A stretch of 64,000 nucleotides of DNA from Spongiibacter tropicus DSM 19543 (GCF_000420325.1 NZ_ATUS01000004.1:124001-188000), one strand, 5' to 3'. Counted from the first letter of the stretch, positions 24,519-33,358 are shown. Notes: generated by a model from the sequence alone, not told the origin. Program-made: numbers and translations.

Positions 24519-25355
24519 ATGGTTCTCTCCACAAACCCGGGCAATGGTCGGGAACAGCTCGATTTGTTCCGCGCCCTGCCGGGAGAGATGGCGATCCGCG
24601 ACGCCCAGGACCTGATGGCCTATCCGTTCTTTTCGCTGGCCAAGTCGCGGCGCACAGTACCCATCGATTTCCACTCCGGGCCGGTCACCGTGCGGGTGGA
24701 GGGCACAGGAGCGCACGGTATTGCCACCATCTGGGATGCCGATATTCTGATCTGGGCGGCCAGCCAGATTGTCGAGGCCTGCGATGCCGGCATCCGGCCG
24801 TCACGACGAATGCGCGCCACACCCTACGAGATCCTGCGCTTTATCGGGCGGGGCACATCGCGGCGCGACTACCAGCGCCTCAGGGCTGCCCTGGATCGCC
24901 TGCAATCCACCACGGTGGCCACCTCCATCCGCGAGACCACCGGGCGGCGCCTGCATCGTTTCTCGTGGATCAACGAGTGGAAGGAATGCGCGGATGTCCA
25001 TGGGCAACCGCTTGGCATCGAACTGATCCTGGCGGACTGGTTCTTCGCCGGGGTGTTGGACGAGGCTCTGGTGCTTACCATCGACCCGGCGTATTTCCGG
25101 CTGACCGGCGGCATCGAGCGCTGGCTTTACCGCCTGGTGCGCAAGCACGGCGGCCGCCAACCCGAGGGGTGGCGATTCGATTTCCCCTACCTGCACCGCA
25201 AGTCCGGCAGCCTGGCCCGGCCCAGCGACTTCGCCTGCGACCTGCGCGCGTTGGTTATGCGGCAGTCGCTGCCGGGGTACGTGCTGTCCATCGAACGCCG
25301 ACCCGGTTCGCCGGACATTCTGGTGTTTCGGCCCGTGCCGCGCATGACACGTTGA
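24519..25355 (+). CDS. repA: Replication initiator protein A (RepA)
   Basis: A 278-aa protein of the RPA replication-initiator family: AYPFFSLAKSRRTVPIDFHSG near the N-terminus, TPYEILRFIGRGTSRRDYQRL in the centre (winged-helix DNA-binding) and GGIERWLYRLVRKHGGRQP towards the C-terminus. It is standard in Tn4371-type elements, and its presence implies that the excised circle can replicate. Three iteron-like repeats and an AT-rich block lie 29 bases downstream of the stop, supporting the call. Start ATG at 24519 lacks a strong ribosome site and may be coupled to the upstream gene. Confidence 0.9.
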   Translation: MVLSTNPGNGREQLDLFRALPGEMAIRDAQDLMAYPFFSLAKSRRTVPIDFHSGPVTVRVEGTGAHGIATIWDADILIWAASQIVEACDAGIRPSRRMRATPYEILRFIGRGTSRRDYQRLRAALDRLQSTTVATSIRETTGRRLHRFSWINEWKECADVHGQPLGIELILADWFFAGVLDEALVLTIDPAYFRLTGGIERWLYRLVRKHGGRQPEGWRFDFPYLHRKSGSLARPSDFACDLRALVMRQSLPGYVLSIERRPGSPDILVFRPVPRMTR

Positions 25356-25383
25356 TAACTGCGGGACAAGCTGTGAACGGGCT

Positions 25384-25447
25384 CGTGCTATCGGGCGTAC
25401 GGGCCTTCGTGCTATCGGGCGCAAGCGACTCGTGCCATCAGGCGTAC
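25384..25447 (+). repeat. Three iteron-like direct repeats (candidate oriV)
   Basis: A 17-base unit CGTGCTATCGGGCGTAC starts at 25384, 25408 and 25431 (period 23-24), with one to three mismatches in copies 2 and 3. The period is about two helical turns, as for initiator-binding iterons. An AT-rich stretch follows at about 25496-25542, a likely melting region. Placement just after repA and before parA fits a plasmid-type vegetative origin. Confidence 0.7.
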
Positions 25448-25605
25448 GCATTCGCCGTCAGCTCAATGACCACGCGACGTGCGCTTCTCTCTAACGTATT
25501 ACCTAACAATCAATATCTTTATTTAACATTTACTTACCCCTTGGGGCAGTGGATAAGTCGGATGAGTTTCTCCAAACGATGTGATGCATCGGGGAGGATC
25601 GCGCC

Positions 25606-26244
25606 ATGATCATCGCCCTGCTTAACCAGAAGGGCGGGGTGGGCAAGACCACACTGGCCACCCATATCGCCGGGGAGCTCGCACTGCGCGGTCAACAGGT
25701 CATCCTGCTGGATGCCGACCCGCAAGGCTCGGCCCTGGACTGGACGCAGCGGCGCAGCCAGCAAGGGCTGCGCCGCTTATTCAGCGCGGTGGGGCTCGCC
25801 CGGGAAACCCTGCACCAGGAGGCGCCGGAGCTTGCCCGGCGTTGCGATCACATCGTTATCGATGGCCCGCCTCGCATTGCCGCCATTGCCCGTTCCGCGC
25901 TGATGGCTGCAGAGCAGGTGCTGATCCCGGTGCAACCCAGTCCCTACGATCTGTGGGCCAGTGGCGAGATGGTGGCGCTGATCCGCGAGGCACAGGTGTT
26001 CCGGCCACACTTGGCCGCGGCCTTTGTGATCAACCGGCGCGTGGTGCGCACGGTGATCGGCCGCGAAGCCCGTGGCACTTTGGATGAACAACCTTTCCCG
26101 GCACTGGCCTCCGAGGTGTGCCAGCGTATCCTCTTTGCCGACAGTGTGGCGGCAGGTCGCCTGGCCCGGGAGACCGCACCGGACAGTATGGCGGCACGCG
26201 AGATTGCCACCTTGGTCGATGAGCTGCTGCGGAGGGTGCCATGA
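25606..26244 (+). CDS. parA: ParA-type partition ATPase
   Basis: A 212-aa ParA/MinD-family ATPase with deviant Walker A KGGVGKTT (residues 9-16), VILLDADPQGSALDW (A') and VIDGPPR (Walker B). The lack of an N-terminal DNA-binding region makes it the short type Ib form. It segregates the replicating circular form of the element. It overlaps the following small gene by four bases (ATGA), forming a two-gene partition unit directly after the iterons. Confidence 0.92.
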   Translation: MIIALLNQKGGVGKTTLATHIAGELALRGQQVILLDADPQGSALDWTQRRSQQGLRRLFSAVGLARETLHQEAPELARRCDHIVIDGPPRIAAIARSALMAAEQVLIPVQPSPYDLWASGEMVALIREAQVFRPHLAAAFVINRRVVRTVIGREARGTLDEQPFPALASEVCQRILFADSVAAGRLARETAPDSMAAREIATLVDELLRRVP

Positions 26245-26492
26245 GTGGAGAACGTGGCAAACGCGTTGCCATCGGCGCACGTCCGCCGGCCGATCCCAAT
26301 GCCGAAGCCTGGATACGCCAGGGCGATGCCAACGCCGTGCAAAAGGGAGAGCTCTACACCGCCAGGCTGACACTGGATGTGACGCCGGCGATGCGCGCCC
26401 GCATCAAGGTCTCGGCCTTCACCCGGAACACCACGGTGGCGGAATTGCTGCGCGCATTGCTGGTGCGCGAGTTTCCGGAGGAGGACGCATGA
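26241..26492 (+). CDS. Small ribbon-helix-helix-like partition partner
   Basis: An 83-aa basic protein, coupled to parA by an ATGA overlap. The C-terminal half (LTLDVTPAMRARIKVSAFTR, NTTVAELLRALLVREF) looks like a beta strand followed by two helices, the ribbon-helix-helix pattern of ParG-type centromere-binding partners. A disordered, Gly/Pro/Ala-rich N-terminus precedes it. The role as the ParB equivalent is inferred from position and fold. Confidence 0.75.
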   Translation: MSGERGKRVAIGARPPADPNAEAWIRQGDANAVQKGELYTARLTLDVTPAMRARIKVSAFTRNTTVAELLRALLVREFPEEDA

Positions 26493-27022
26493 TGCTGTAC
26501 GAGTCACCCACGAACAGCTTGCCGTTGATGCCGCCTCGGGCGTTCACTGCGCCGAATGACGACGCACCCTTGACCCGCGTCTCGCTGCTCTATGTTGAGC
26601 AACGCATCAACCTGTACCTGCGCTTCGGTTGCCCATTGCGTGTTCACCAGATCGACCACTGGCGACGCTGCGCGGTGTTTCCCCCGGCGCAACTGTTTTG
26701 TCGCATTCGTTGGGAGTCGAACGACTACGGCACCACACGTTGGCAACTGATGGTCCTGCAAAGCGGCCGACCTGAAGAGCATATGCAACGGGTGCGCGGT
26801 GTGCGTCCCGGTGCCCACATCCTGTTGATCGTCGAGGGTGAGCGAAATGTGCGCGCCGTCTTGTCACAGATCGATGCGATTGAGGCGCAGTGCATTGAGC
26901 CTGCTGATATATCTCCGACGTATTGGCGTTTGTTGAGTAATCGCCTCGCCGCACGAGAGCCGCTATCCGATTACGACGTCGACCGCCATGCAGCTTGGTT
27001 GGCGGGGAGGGCGCTGCAATGA
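26489..27022 (+). CDS. DUF2840 family protein
   Basis: A 177-aa protein with the DUF2840 layout: LTRVSLLYVEQRINLYLRFG, then FCRIRWESNDYGT and PGAHILLIVEGERNVRAVL. It is known only from conjugative elements, between the partition genes and traF, as here. Function unknown. It overlaps both neighbours by four bases, so it is part of a tightly coupled parA-to-traF operon. Confidence 0.88.
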   Translation: MMLYESPTNSLPLMPPRAFTAPNDDAPLTRVSLLYVEQRINLYLRFGCPLRVHQIDHWRRCAVFPPAQLFCRIRWESNDYGTTRWQLMVLQSGRPEEHMQRVRGVRPGAHILLIVEGERNVRAVLSQIDAIEAQCIEPADISPTYWRLLSNRLAAREPLSDYDVDRHAAWLAGRALQ

Positions 27023-27573
27023 CACTGGAAACTGCTGTCAACTCCCGTTCACGTCGCTTGGCGTGTGTCACTGTTCTGGTACTCATGGCAGGCGGTTTGG
27101 CCGCACTGGTCTGGGCGGCATTCACGCCGTCAAAAGTACGGGTGGTCTACAACGCCTCTGACAGTGTGCCGATCGGCTGGTATCGCATAACACCGCTTGA
27201 TACGGAAGCAAATACGATACCGGTGGACAGCATTGTGTTGGTTGATTTGCCTGATGAGGTTGCGGCCTTGGCGGATCAACGTGGCTACCTGCCTTTGGAT
27301 GTCCCGCTGCTGAAACGGGTCGGTGCGGCAGCACCGCAGCATGTCTGTATTGAGAGTGGCCGCGTGCGCATTGATGGCGCACCCGTGGCCCAGGTGTTGC
27401 TCATTGATGCACTGGCACGTCCACTGCCTTCCTGGACGCACTGCCGTCAGCTTGCTGAGGGCGAGCTGTTCCTGCTCAGCACTACCAATCCGGACTCCTT
27501 CGATAGCCGCTATTTTGGTCCTATCGAAAAGGCAAACGTGATTGGCGTGGCCCACCGACTCGACCTGGAGTGA
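27019..27573 (+). CDS. traF: TraF-type conjugal transfer signal peptidase (S26)
   Basis: A 184-aa inner-membrane peptidase. One N-terminal helix (CVTVLVLMAGGLAALVWAAF) is followed by the S26 active-site context SVPIGWYRI (catalytic Ser) and LLKRVGA (catalytic Lys). In RP4, TraF removes the C-terminus of the TrbC pilin and cyclises it; a trbC gene lies at 45.4 kb in this element, consistent with that role. The ATG overlaps the preceding stop. Confidence 0.92.
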   Translation: MTLETAVNSRSRRLACVTVLVLMAGGLAALVWAAFTPSKVRVVYNASDSVPIGWYRITPLDTEANTIPVDSIVLVDLPDEVAALADQRGYLPLDVPLLKRVGAAAPQHVCIESGRVRIDGAPVAQVLLIDALARPLPSWTHCRQLAEGELFLLSTTNPDSFDSRYFGPIEKANVIGVAHRLDLE

Positions 27574-27979
27574 CCAGCGTGAAAGCGAAAGTTGGAACAA
27601 TTGTCATGCTCTTTTCGTGTTACTGCCGCTGTCGCAAGGGTGCAGTCGCGCCAACCGAAATGCGGCAGTCCCCTGTACAGATATCTTGCCCCGAGCGCCT
27701 TCCACCGTTGGCGGGGCCGAGGCTCGTCGGAGACCGGCTGTTACGTATTGCAGCGTCGCCGGGGCATCGTATCCCCGAGCCTAAAGGCCGGGGAAAGGTG
27801 CAGGGCAAGATAAAAGGTCGCGGCACTTCGGTGCGCGAAAAGGCAGTCTGCACATGGGGTGGGCACGGCACGCGCCTGGAGCGGGGAGCGTGCCGTGAAA
27901 AGCGCCAATGCCGCGTTGGGACTGATATGGCCGCGTGCCACCTGCGTCCCCTATTGCTGGAGTTCGCTGGAGGTTTCCC
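27574..27979 (+). other. Candidate oriT region upstream of the relaxase
   Basis: About 400 bases between traF and the relaxase gene, rich in dyads: CCCCG(A)GCCT/AGGCCGGGG at 27773-27793; GCAC-TTCG-GTGC near 27825-27836; and a perfect 10-bp repeat CACGGCACGC (27864-27873) with GCGTGCCGTG (27888-27897). A frame of 137 codons runs through but is Cys/Arg-rich and unlike any protein I know; related elements often have a transglycosylase gene here. Relaxase binding at one of these dyads is plausible. Confidence 0.45.
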
Positions 27980-29929
27980 ATGAGCCGGCGCTGCAATGAC
28001 GAGAGCGAGCAGTTCAAGGTCAGGCCCAATGCACCGAAAAATCGCGGCCAAACCTTTATCAACTCGGTCATCAAACAGGCCAACAAGGCGGGGTCCAGAG
28101 CCCGCAAGGCAGGAGGCCGTCCAGGGGCGCGACTGGGCCGTGGCCATGTTGCCGCCCGCTTTGCCGGGCAGTCCCTGGCGCCCAGTGCCCGGCGCGTCAC
28201 CATCAAGACCCGGCTGGTGAACCTCTCCAAAGCGGGGAAGCGTTCCACCATCACTCATCTGCGCTATATCGAGCGTGAAGGCGTGGGCCGTGATGGGCAA
28301 CAGGGCGGGGCCTACAGTGCCCTGAGTGACGATGCCGACCTCGCCGACTTCGAGCAGCGCGGCCGCAAGGATCGCCACCAGTTCCGCTTTATTGTCTCAC
28401 CCGAGGATGCGGCGGAGCTGGAAGACCTGCACCGCTATACCCGCGACCTGATGCAACGCATGGAGCAGGACTTGGGCACGCAATTGGACTGGGTGGCGGT
28501 GGATCATTGGAACACCGACAACCCCCATACCCATATCGTTTTAAGGGGGCGTGATGATCAGGGCAGGGATTTAATCATCTCGCGTGACTATATAGCGGAC
28601 GGCATGCGGCAGCGGGCCTGCGAACTGGCCACCGATTGGCTGGGGCCGCGCACCGAACTGGAGATCCAGCGCAGTATGCAACACGAGGTTGAGCAGGATC
28701 GCTGGACCGGCCTGGATCGTAGCCTACAGCGCGAGGCAGAGGACGGCCTTCTCGATATGCGAAAACTTGGTGAGCCACACCTGAAACGTCAGCGCCTTTT
28801 GTTGATTGGTCGGCTGCAGCGTCTGCGGCGCATGGGTCTGGCCAGTGAACGACAACCGGGCCGTTGGGAAATCAATCCCGGCGCGGAACGGACGTTGCGA
28901 TCCATGGGAGAGCGAGGCGACATCATCCGCACCATGCAACGCGCAATGAGCGGAAGGCAACGTGAACTAGATGTGTTCGAGTCGGGAGAAGACGCCAGTC
29001 CCATCATCGGTCGTGTCGCCGCCAAGGGCCTCGCTGACGAATTGAACGATAGGGGTTACCTGGTGCTCGATGGCATCGACGGTAAGGCGCATTACGTGGC
29101 GCTGCCTGCCAAGGTGGATCTGGGAGAGTTCCCCATGGGTGCCGTGGTTGAAGCAACAGGTGTTGGTAAAGTCCGCGCTGTGGATCGAGATATTGCTTCA
29201 CTGACTGAGGAGGGTTTGTACCGTATGAACCCGGATCAGATTCAACGGACTTTAAATACTCCTGGACGTGATCCTGAAGACGTACTGACCTCCCATCGCC
29301 GCCGGCTGGAGACCCTGCGCCGCGCTGGCATCGTGGAGCGCCTGGGCGACGACGTCTGGCGCGTACCAGCCGATCTGCCAGAGCAGGGTCGGCAATACGA
29401 TCGACAGCGCAGCGGTGGGATTGCCGTGACCCTGAAATCCCACCTGTCCATCGAGCGCCAAGCCCGGGCGATAGGTGCCACCTGGTTGGACCAGCAACTG
29501 ATTGACGGGAGAAATGTCGGTGGTGGCCAGGGCTTCGCTGCCGAGGTCGGAAGCGCCCTACAAAAGCGAGCTGATTTCCTGGTCGAAGAGGGCCTGGCGG
29601 AGAGGCGAGGCCGTCGTGTCATCCTTGCCCGCAACCTGCTGGCCACACTGCGCAACAAGGAACTGGCGAAAGTAGCGGAAGGCATCACAGCGGAAACCGG
29701 CCTGGAGTTTCGACCGCCCGCCGATGGCGAACGAGTAAGCGGTATCTATCGCCGCAGCCTGATGCTCACCAGTGGCCGTTTTGCCATGCTGGACGATGGC
29801 ACGGGGTTCAGCCTGGTGCCCTGGAAGCCGGTGATCGAACAGCGGCTGGGGCGGTCGCTGTCGGCTGTGGTGCGGGGCAGTGGTGCCAGTTGGGAATTAG
29901 GGCGATCTCGGGGAGCCAGTATTGGCTAA
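27980..29929 (+). CDS. rlxS: Relaxase/mobilisation nuclease with DUF3363 domain
   Basis: A 649-aa protein that nicks oriT and pilots the strand during transfer. The N-terminal nuclease part includes ITHLRYIEREGVGRDG, FIVSPEDAAELEDL and the metal-binding histidine motif NPHTHIVLRG, after DHWNTD; these mark a VirD2/TraI-like (MOBP-type) relaxase. The C-terminal half is the DUF3363 region (winged-helix-like segments, e.g. HLKRQRLLLIGRLQRLRRMG). ATG at 27980 has GGAGG 6-7 bases ahead. RlxS is the Tn4371 name for this gene. Confidence 0.92.
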   Translation: MSRRCNDESEQFKVRPNAPKNRGQTFINSVIKQANKAGSRARKAGGRPGARLGRGHVAARFAGQSLAPSARRVTIKTRLVNLSKAGKRSTITHLRYIEREGVGRDGQQGGAYSALSDDADLADFEQRGRKDRHQFRFIVSPEDAAELEDLHRYTRDLMQRMEQDLGTQLDWVAVDHWNTDNPHTHIVLRGRDDQGRDLIISRDYIADGMRQRACELATDWLGPRTELEIQRSMQHEVEQDRWTGLDRSLQREAEDGLLDMRKLGEPHLKRQRLLLIGRLQRLRRMGLASERQPGRWEINPGAERTLRSMGERGDIIRTMQRAMSGRQRELDVFESGEDASPIIGRVAAKGLADELNDRGYLVLDGIDGKAHYVALPAKVDLGEFPMGAVVEATGVGKVRAVDRDIASLTEEGLYRMNPDQIQRTLNTPGRDPEDVLTSHRRRLETLRRAGIVERLGDDVWRVPADLPEQGRQYDRQRSGGIAVTLKSHLSIERQARAIGATWLDQQLIDGRNVGGGQGFAAEVGSALQKRADFLVEEGLAERRGRRVILARNLLATLRNKELAKVAEGITAETGLEFRPPADGERVSGIYRRSLMLTSGRFAMLDDGTGFSLVPWKPVIEQRLGRSLSAVVRGSGASWELGRSRGASIG

Positions 29930-29952
29930 TGCCTTCAACCGGGTTGCTGTAG

Positions 29953-30117
29953 TCAATGGATATACCACCACCAAGGGTGCTTGGGCGGCGTTGTGTCAGT
30001 CACATCTTGGATAAAGAGAGCGGCGAATAATATGAAAACTGTCAGCAGCAACAGGCTTTTAAGCCATGTTGGTAAAGGCTGTTTAGTTTGCGGTTTTGGG
30101 GGATGCTCGTCTTGCAT
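29953..30117 (-). CDS. Hidden 54-aa single-pass membrane protein
   Basis: A short frame beginning MQDEHPPKPQTKQ with a clean hydrophobic helix (SLLLLTVFILFAALFI, about residues 21-36) and a C-terminus rich in Pro and Trp (HPWWWYIH). The ATG at 30117 has a good ribosome site, GGGAGA, about 5 bases upstream, which argues for translation. It is convergent with the relaxase gene and lies downstream of the MocR gene on the same strand. No family recognised; small membrane proteins of this type can be toxins, exclusion factors or regulators. Confidence 0.55.
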   Translation of the reverse strand: MQDEHPPKPQTKQPLPTWLKSLLLLTVFILFAALFIQDVTDTTPPKHPWWWYIH

Positions 30118-30225
30118 CGTTCTCTCCCTGCGATGGATCAGCAGGCAAAGTCTGGTTGCATTCGCCCCGGTGGTATAGGGGCAGTTAGCGCATATTGTGC
30201 CAGTACACAGTTGTAAAGAAATTTA

Positions 30226-30241
30226 CTGTTATGCATAACAG
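30226..30241. promoter_or_regulatory. 16-bp perfect palindrome
   Basis: CTGTTATGCATAACAG is exactly self-complementary. It lies 110 bases upstream of the small membrane gene and 69 bases beyond the MocR stop, in otherwise empty, AT-rich sequence. It is probably a dimeric regulator's site for the small gene. Confidence 0.45.
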
Positions 30242-30309
30242 ATAGGGGCATTCCTGATGAAGGCTGGTGCCTGTTGTACCGATTTAGCCGTGCACAACGT
30301 CGTCCTTGG

Positions 30310-31737
30310 CTAGATGTTATTAACGTCTTTTCGCGTCACTAACACCGCAAGGGTGGACAGGGCCTTCATCGCTGTTTCATCCCAGCGGCAGGCACAGGAA
30401 AGACGAACAAAATTTTGGTATTTCCTGTTTGCAGAGAAGATGGGGCCCGGCGCGATACTGATACCACGGGCCATGGCCTGCCGGGCCAGTTCGAGGCTGT
30501 TGACGTCTTTGGGCAGCTCCACCCAGATGACAAACCCGCCTTCCGGTCGTGTGATGCGGGTACCTTCGGGGAACAGCGCCATGACGGTGCCCGACATACG
30601 GGAAACGGCGAGAGCATAGTCGTTTTTCACCTTGCGCAAATGGCGTTCGTACTGGCCGCCCTCCAGCAGTGAGGCGACTGCGAGCTGGGGGATCGTGGGT
30701 GTGGCAAGGTTCAACACATATTTCATGTACTCCACCTGTTGCTGGTGGCGTCCCGGTACGATCCAGCCGATGCGCAGCCCCGGCGCCAGGGTCTTGGAAA
30801 ATGAGCCGCAATACAGCACATCTCCGGCTTGCGATAGCGCCTTGCAAATAGACGGTCTCCCGGTACTGAACCCGAGGTCGCCATAGACATCATCTTCCAC
30901 CAGGGGAATGTTACGGCTCGCCAGCAGCTCCACCAACCTGGCCTTGTGGTCGTCCGGCATGCAACTCCCCAGGGGATTGCTGAAGTTGGGTGTCACCGTG
31001 CAGGCCTTGATGGGCCACTGTTCCAGGGCAAGCTCAAGGGCCTCCAGGGAAATACCGGTACGTGGATGGGTGGGAATTTCCAGGGCTTTCAGGCCGAGGT
31101 TGTCGATGACCTGAAGCAGCCCGTAGAAGGTCGGTGATTCAACGGCCACCACATCGCCGGGCTTGGTGACTGCCCGTAGCGCCAGGGAGAGGGCTTCCTG
31201 GCAGCCATTGGTGATGACGATCTCGTCGGGGTGGACGGGGCAGCCCGCCTCCACCATGCGCCGGGCAATCTGTCGGCGCAAGGCGGGCAGGCCGGGAGGA
31301 AATTCGTAGGCGGCAACATTGTCCCGGTGGAACCTGGCGGCCTGGGTGATGGCCCGTTCAATGGCGCGAACCGGCAGGAACGAGGCGTCGGGTACCGCAG
31401 CTCCCAGCTGTATCACCGACGGGTCATGGGATGCCTTGCCCATATTAAGCACCAGGGCCTGCCCGTTGACAGGCACAGGCTTGTTGGGTGGTCTGGATGT
31501 CAACGGCTCCGGGGCCAGTGGCTGGGATTTTTCCCGCAGATAATACCCTGAGCGGTTGCGCGCCTCGATCAGGCCGGCATCTTCCAGGTGGCGGTAGGCA
31601 GTGATGACCGTCGCGATACTGACGTTACGTTGCTTGCTGAGGGTGCGGACCCCAGGGAGCCTGTCGCCGGGCTGGTAGACGCCCCGCTCGATACCCGCCT
31701 TTAGTTCATCGGCAACCTGTTGATACAGCGTTTCCAT
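30310..31737 (-). CDS. MocR/GntR-type regulator with aminotransferase domain (1)
   Basis: A 475-aa MocR regulator. The N-terminal GntR winged helix (LYQQVADELKAGIERGVYQPGDRLPGV split here as residues 3-70) is joined to a fold-type I aminotransferase domain with the PLP lysine in YCGSFSKTLAPGLRIGW. MocR proteins sense PLP-amino acid adducts and activate adjacent metabolic genes. It is divergent from a PhzF gene and shares operator-like motifs with the second MocR gene at 35.0-36.4 kb. ATG at 31737 or 31752. Confidence 0.92.
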   Translation of the reverse strand: METLYQQVADELKAGIERGVYQPGDRLPGVRTLSKQRNVSIATVITAYRHLEDAGLIEARNRSGYYLREKSQPLAPEPLTSRPPNKPVPVNGQALVLNMGKASHDPSVIQLGAAVPDASFLPVRAIERAITQAARFHRDNVAAYEFPPGLPALRRQIARRMVEAGCPVHPDEIVITNGCQEALSLALRAVTKPGDVVAVESPTFYGLLQVIDNLGLKALEIPTHPRTGISLEALELALEQWPIKACTVTPNFSNPLGSCMPDDHKARLVELLASRNIPLVEDDVYGDLGFSTGRPSICKALSQAGDVLYCGSFSKTLAPGLRIGWIVPGRHQQQVEYMKYVLNLATPTIPQLAVASLLEGGQYERHLRKVKNDYALAVSRMSGTVMALFPEGTRITRPEGGFVIWVELPKDVNSLELARQAMARGISIAPGPIFSANRKYQNFVRLSCACRWDETAMKALSTLAVLVTRKDVNNI

Positions 31738-31911
31738 TTGTGGGCTTTCCAATAGCGATTAACCAGTACAGTTTGAACCTGCTTTTATCGGTACAGCTTT
31801 TTAAATACGAGATCTGTACCGTATCAATAAAAATAATTTGAAACTGTATCGAAAAGCAAGGGGTGTTTACAGTGGCTTTGAGAATTTTCCGACTGTTTCA
31901 CAGGAGTTCAT
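31738..31911. promoter_or_regulatory. Divergent regulatory region with four MocR-type repeats
   Basis: The motif GTACAGTTT/AAACTGTAY appears as GTACAGTTT (31766-31774), GGTACAGCTTT (31790-31800), CTGTACC (31814-31820) and AAACTGTATC (31841-31850). The same motifs occur before the second MocR gene. They are the best candidates for MocR binding between the regulator and the phzF-like gene. Confidence 0.6.
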
Positions 31912-32706
31912 ATGCCCTGTCCCCTTTACATTGTCGATGCGTTTACTAGTGGCCCGTTCACGGGCAATCCTGCCGCTGTTTGCATTCTGACCGGCAGGGA
32001 GTCTCCGCAGTGGATGCAAAATGTGGCAGCGGAGATGAATCTTTCTGAAACGGCATTTACCTGGCATTTGCAAACCAACGAATGGGTGCTTCGCTGGTTT
32101 ACGCCCGGTTGTGAAGTCAATCTTTGTGGGCATGCCACCCTGGCCACTGCCCATGTGCTTTGGCAGCGCGGGGTTGGCCGTGACATGATTGATTTTCGTA
32201 CTCGCAGTGGTCTGCTCTCGGCCACCCGCAACGAGCATGTCATCAGCTTGGAACTGCCTGCGGATTCACCCGTGGAGCTTCCCCCGGACATGCAGGCGAG
32301 CATCGCAGGCCTTCTGGGCGTTCAAGCGGAATGGATTGGCCGGGGTGGTGAAGATGTGCTTGTCGTGTTCAAGCAGGCTGATGATGTGAGGCAACTGCAG
32401 CCTGACTTGGCCTTGCTGAAAACATTACCTTTTCGTGGCCTGATCGTCACGGCGCCGGGGGATGAGGATGGCGTGGATTGCGTTTCCCGGTTCTTTGCCC
32501 CCGCCGCCGGCATCCCGGAAGACCCGATTACCGGATCGGCCCACTGCCTGCTGGCAGTGTATTGGGGGCAACGTCTCGGGCGCAGGACGCTGCGGGGTTA
32601 CCAGGCATCGGCCCGCACCGGGGTCGTGGATATGGCACTGTCGGGTTCCAGAGTGATATTGAGCGGCCTGGCAAAGACGGTGTTAACGGGCGAATTCCAC
32701 GGTTGA
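31912..32706 (+). CDS. PhzF-family isomerase/epimerase-like protein
   Basis: A 264-aa cytoplasmic protein with PhzF landmarks: IVDAFTSGPFTGNPAAVC at the N-terminus, NLSETAFT with the catalytic Glu, GHATLATAHVL, and EDPITGSAHC near the C-terminus. PhzF enzymes are diaminopimelate-epimerase-like isomerases; most paralogues have unknown substrates. It is divergent from the first MocR gene and heads a three-gene run with the next two genes. Confidence 0.92.
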   Translation: MPCPLYIVDAFTSGPFTGNPAAVCILTGRESPQWMQNVAAEMNLSETAFTWHLQTNEWVLRWFTPGCEVNLCGHATLATAHVLWQRGVGRDMIDFRTRSGLLSATRNEHVISLELPADSPVELPPDMQASIAGLLGVQAEWIGRGGEDVLVVFKQADDVRQLQPDLALLKTLPFRGLIVTAPGDEDGVDCVSRFFAPAAGIPEDPITGSAHCLLAVYWGQRLGRRTLRGYQASARTGVVDMALSGSRVILSGLAKTVLTGEFHG

Positions 32707-32749
32707 TTGGCGCAATGTTTGCTCATTGTTTAAGGAGGTTTAGGCAATC

Positions 32750-33358
32750 ATGGCAACGACGATCCACGTCTGGTTTGATTTTGCCAGCACCTACAGTTAT
32801 CCGGCGGTGCTGCGGGCCATGCAATTGGCAGCGGCAAACCACATTTCGCTGCACTGGCGGCCCTTTATGCTGGGCGTGATTTTCAAGCAACAAGGCTGGA
32901 ACGATTCGCCTTTCAATCTCTATCCCCCTAAAGGGCGATACATGTGGCGGGATATGGAAAGGCTGTGCGCAGCACAGGGCATCCCCTTTAATAAGCCCAC
33001 ACAGTTTCCCCGTAGCGGCCTACTGGCAGGCCGCATAGCCTGCCTTAACCAGACCGCCCCATGGATAACCGCGTTTATCCAGGCGGTTTACCGGGCCAAC
33101 TTCGTCCATGACCAGAATATCGCGGATACCACTGTCATCGGCGAAATCCTCCACCAACTGAATGTGGATAGCGAGGGCGTTATTACCCGTGCAGCCTCGG
33201 AGGAGAGTAAGCAAAAGTTCAGGGGCCAGACTGGTCAGGCTGTGGAGCTGGGCATTTTCGGATCGCCCACCTTTATGATCGGTGATGAAATGTTCTGGGG
33301 TGGCGACCGACTGGTGGAGGCCATCGACTTTGCCATGGGACGATATTCCCGATTATGA
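32750..33358 (+). CDS. 2-hydroxychromene-2-carboxylate isomerase/DsbA-like protein
   Basis: A 202-aa thioredoxin-fold protein of the GST-kappa/HCCA isomerase group. It starts HVWFDFASTYSYPA (the SPYSY-like active region) and ends with FGSPTFMIGDEMFWGGDRL, the conserved cis-Pro and product-binding end of this family. There is no CxxC, so it is not a thiol oxidase. Family members isomerise ring-cleavage products with glutathione. The natural substrate here is unknown. A ribosome site AAGGAGG precedes the ATG. Confidence 0.88.
   Translation: MATTIHVWFDFASTYSYPAVLRAMQLAAANHISLHWRPFMLGVIFKQQGWNDSPFNLYPPKGRYMWRDMERLCAAQGIPFNKPTQFPRSGLLAGRIACLNQTAPWITAFIQAVYRANFVHDQNIADTTVIGEILHQLNVDSEGVITRAASEESKQKFRGQTGQAVELGIFGSPTFMIGDEMFWGGDRLVEAIDFAMGRYSRL

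Noticed and set aside
27570-27983. 137-codon frame between traF and the relaxase
   Set aside because: Cys/Arg-rich composition and no family resemblance; the region has several inverted repeats, better explained as oriT or a decayed gene.
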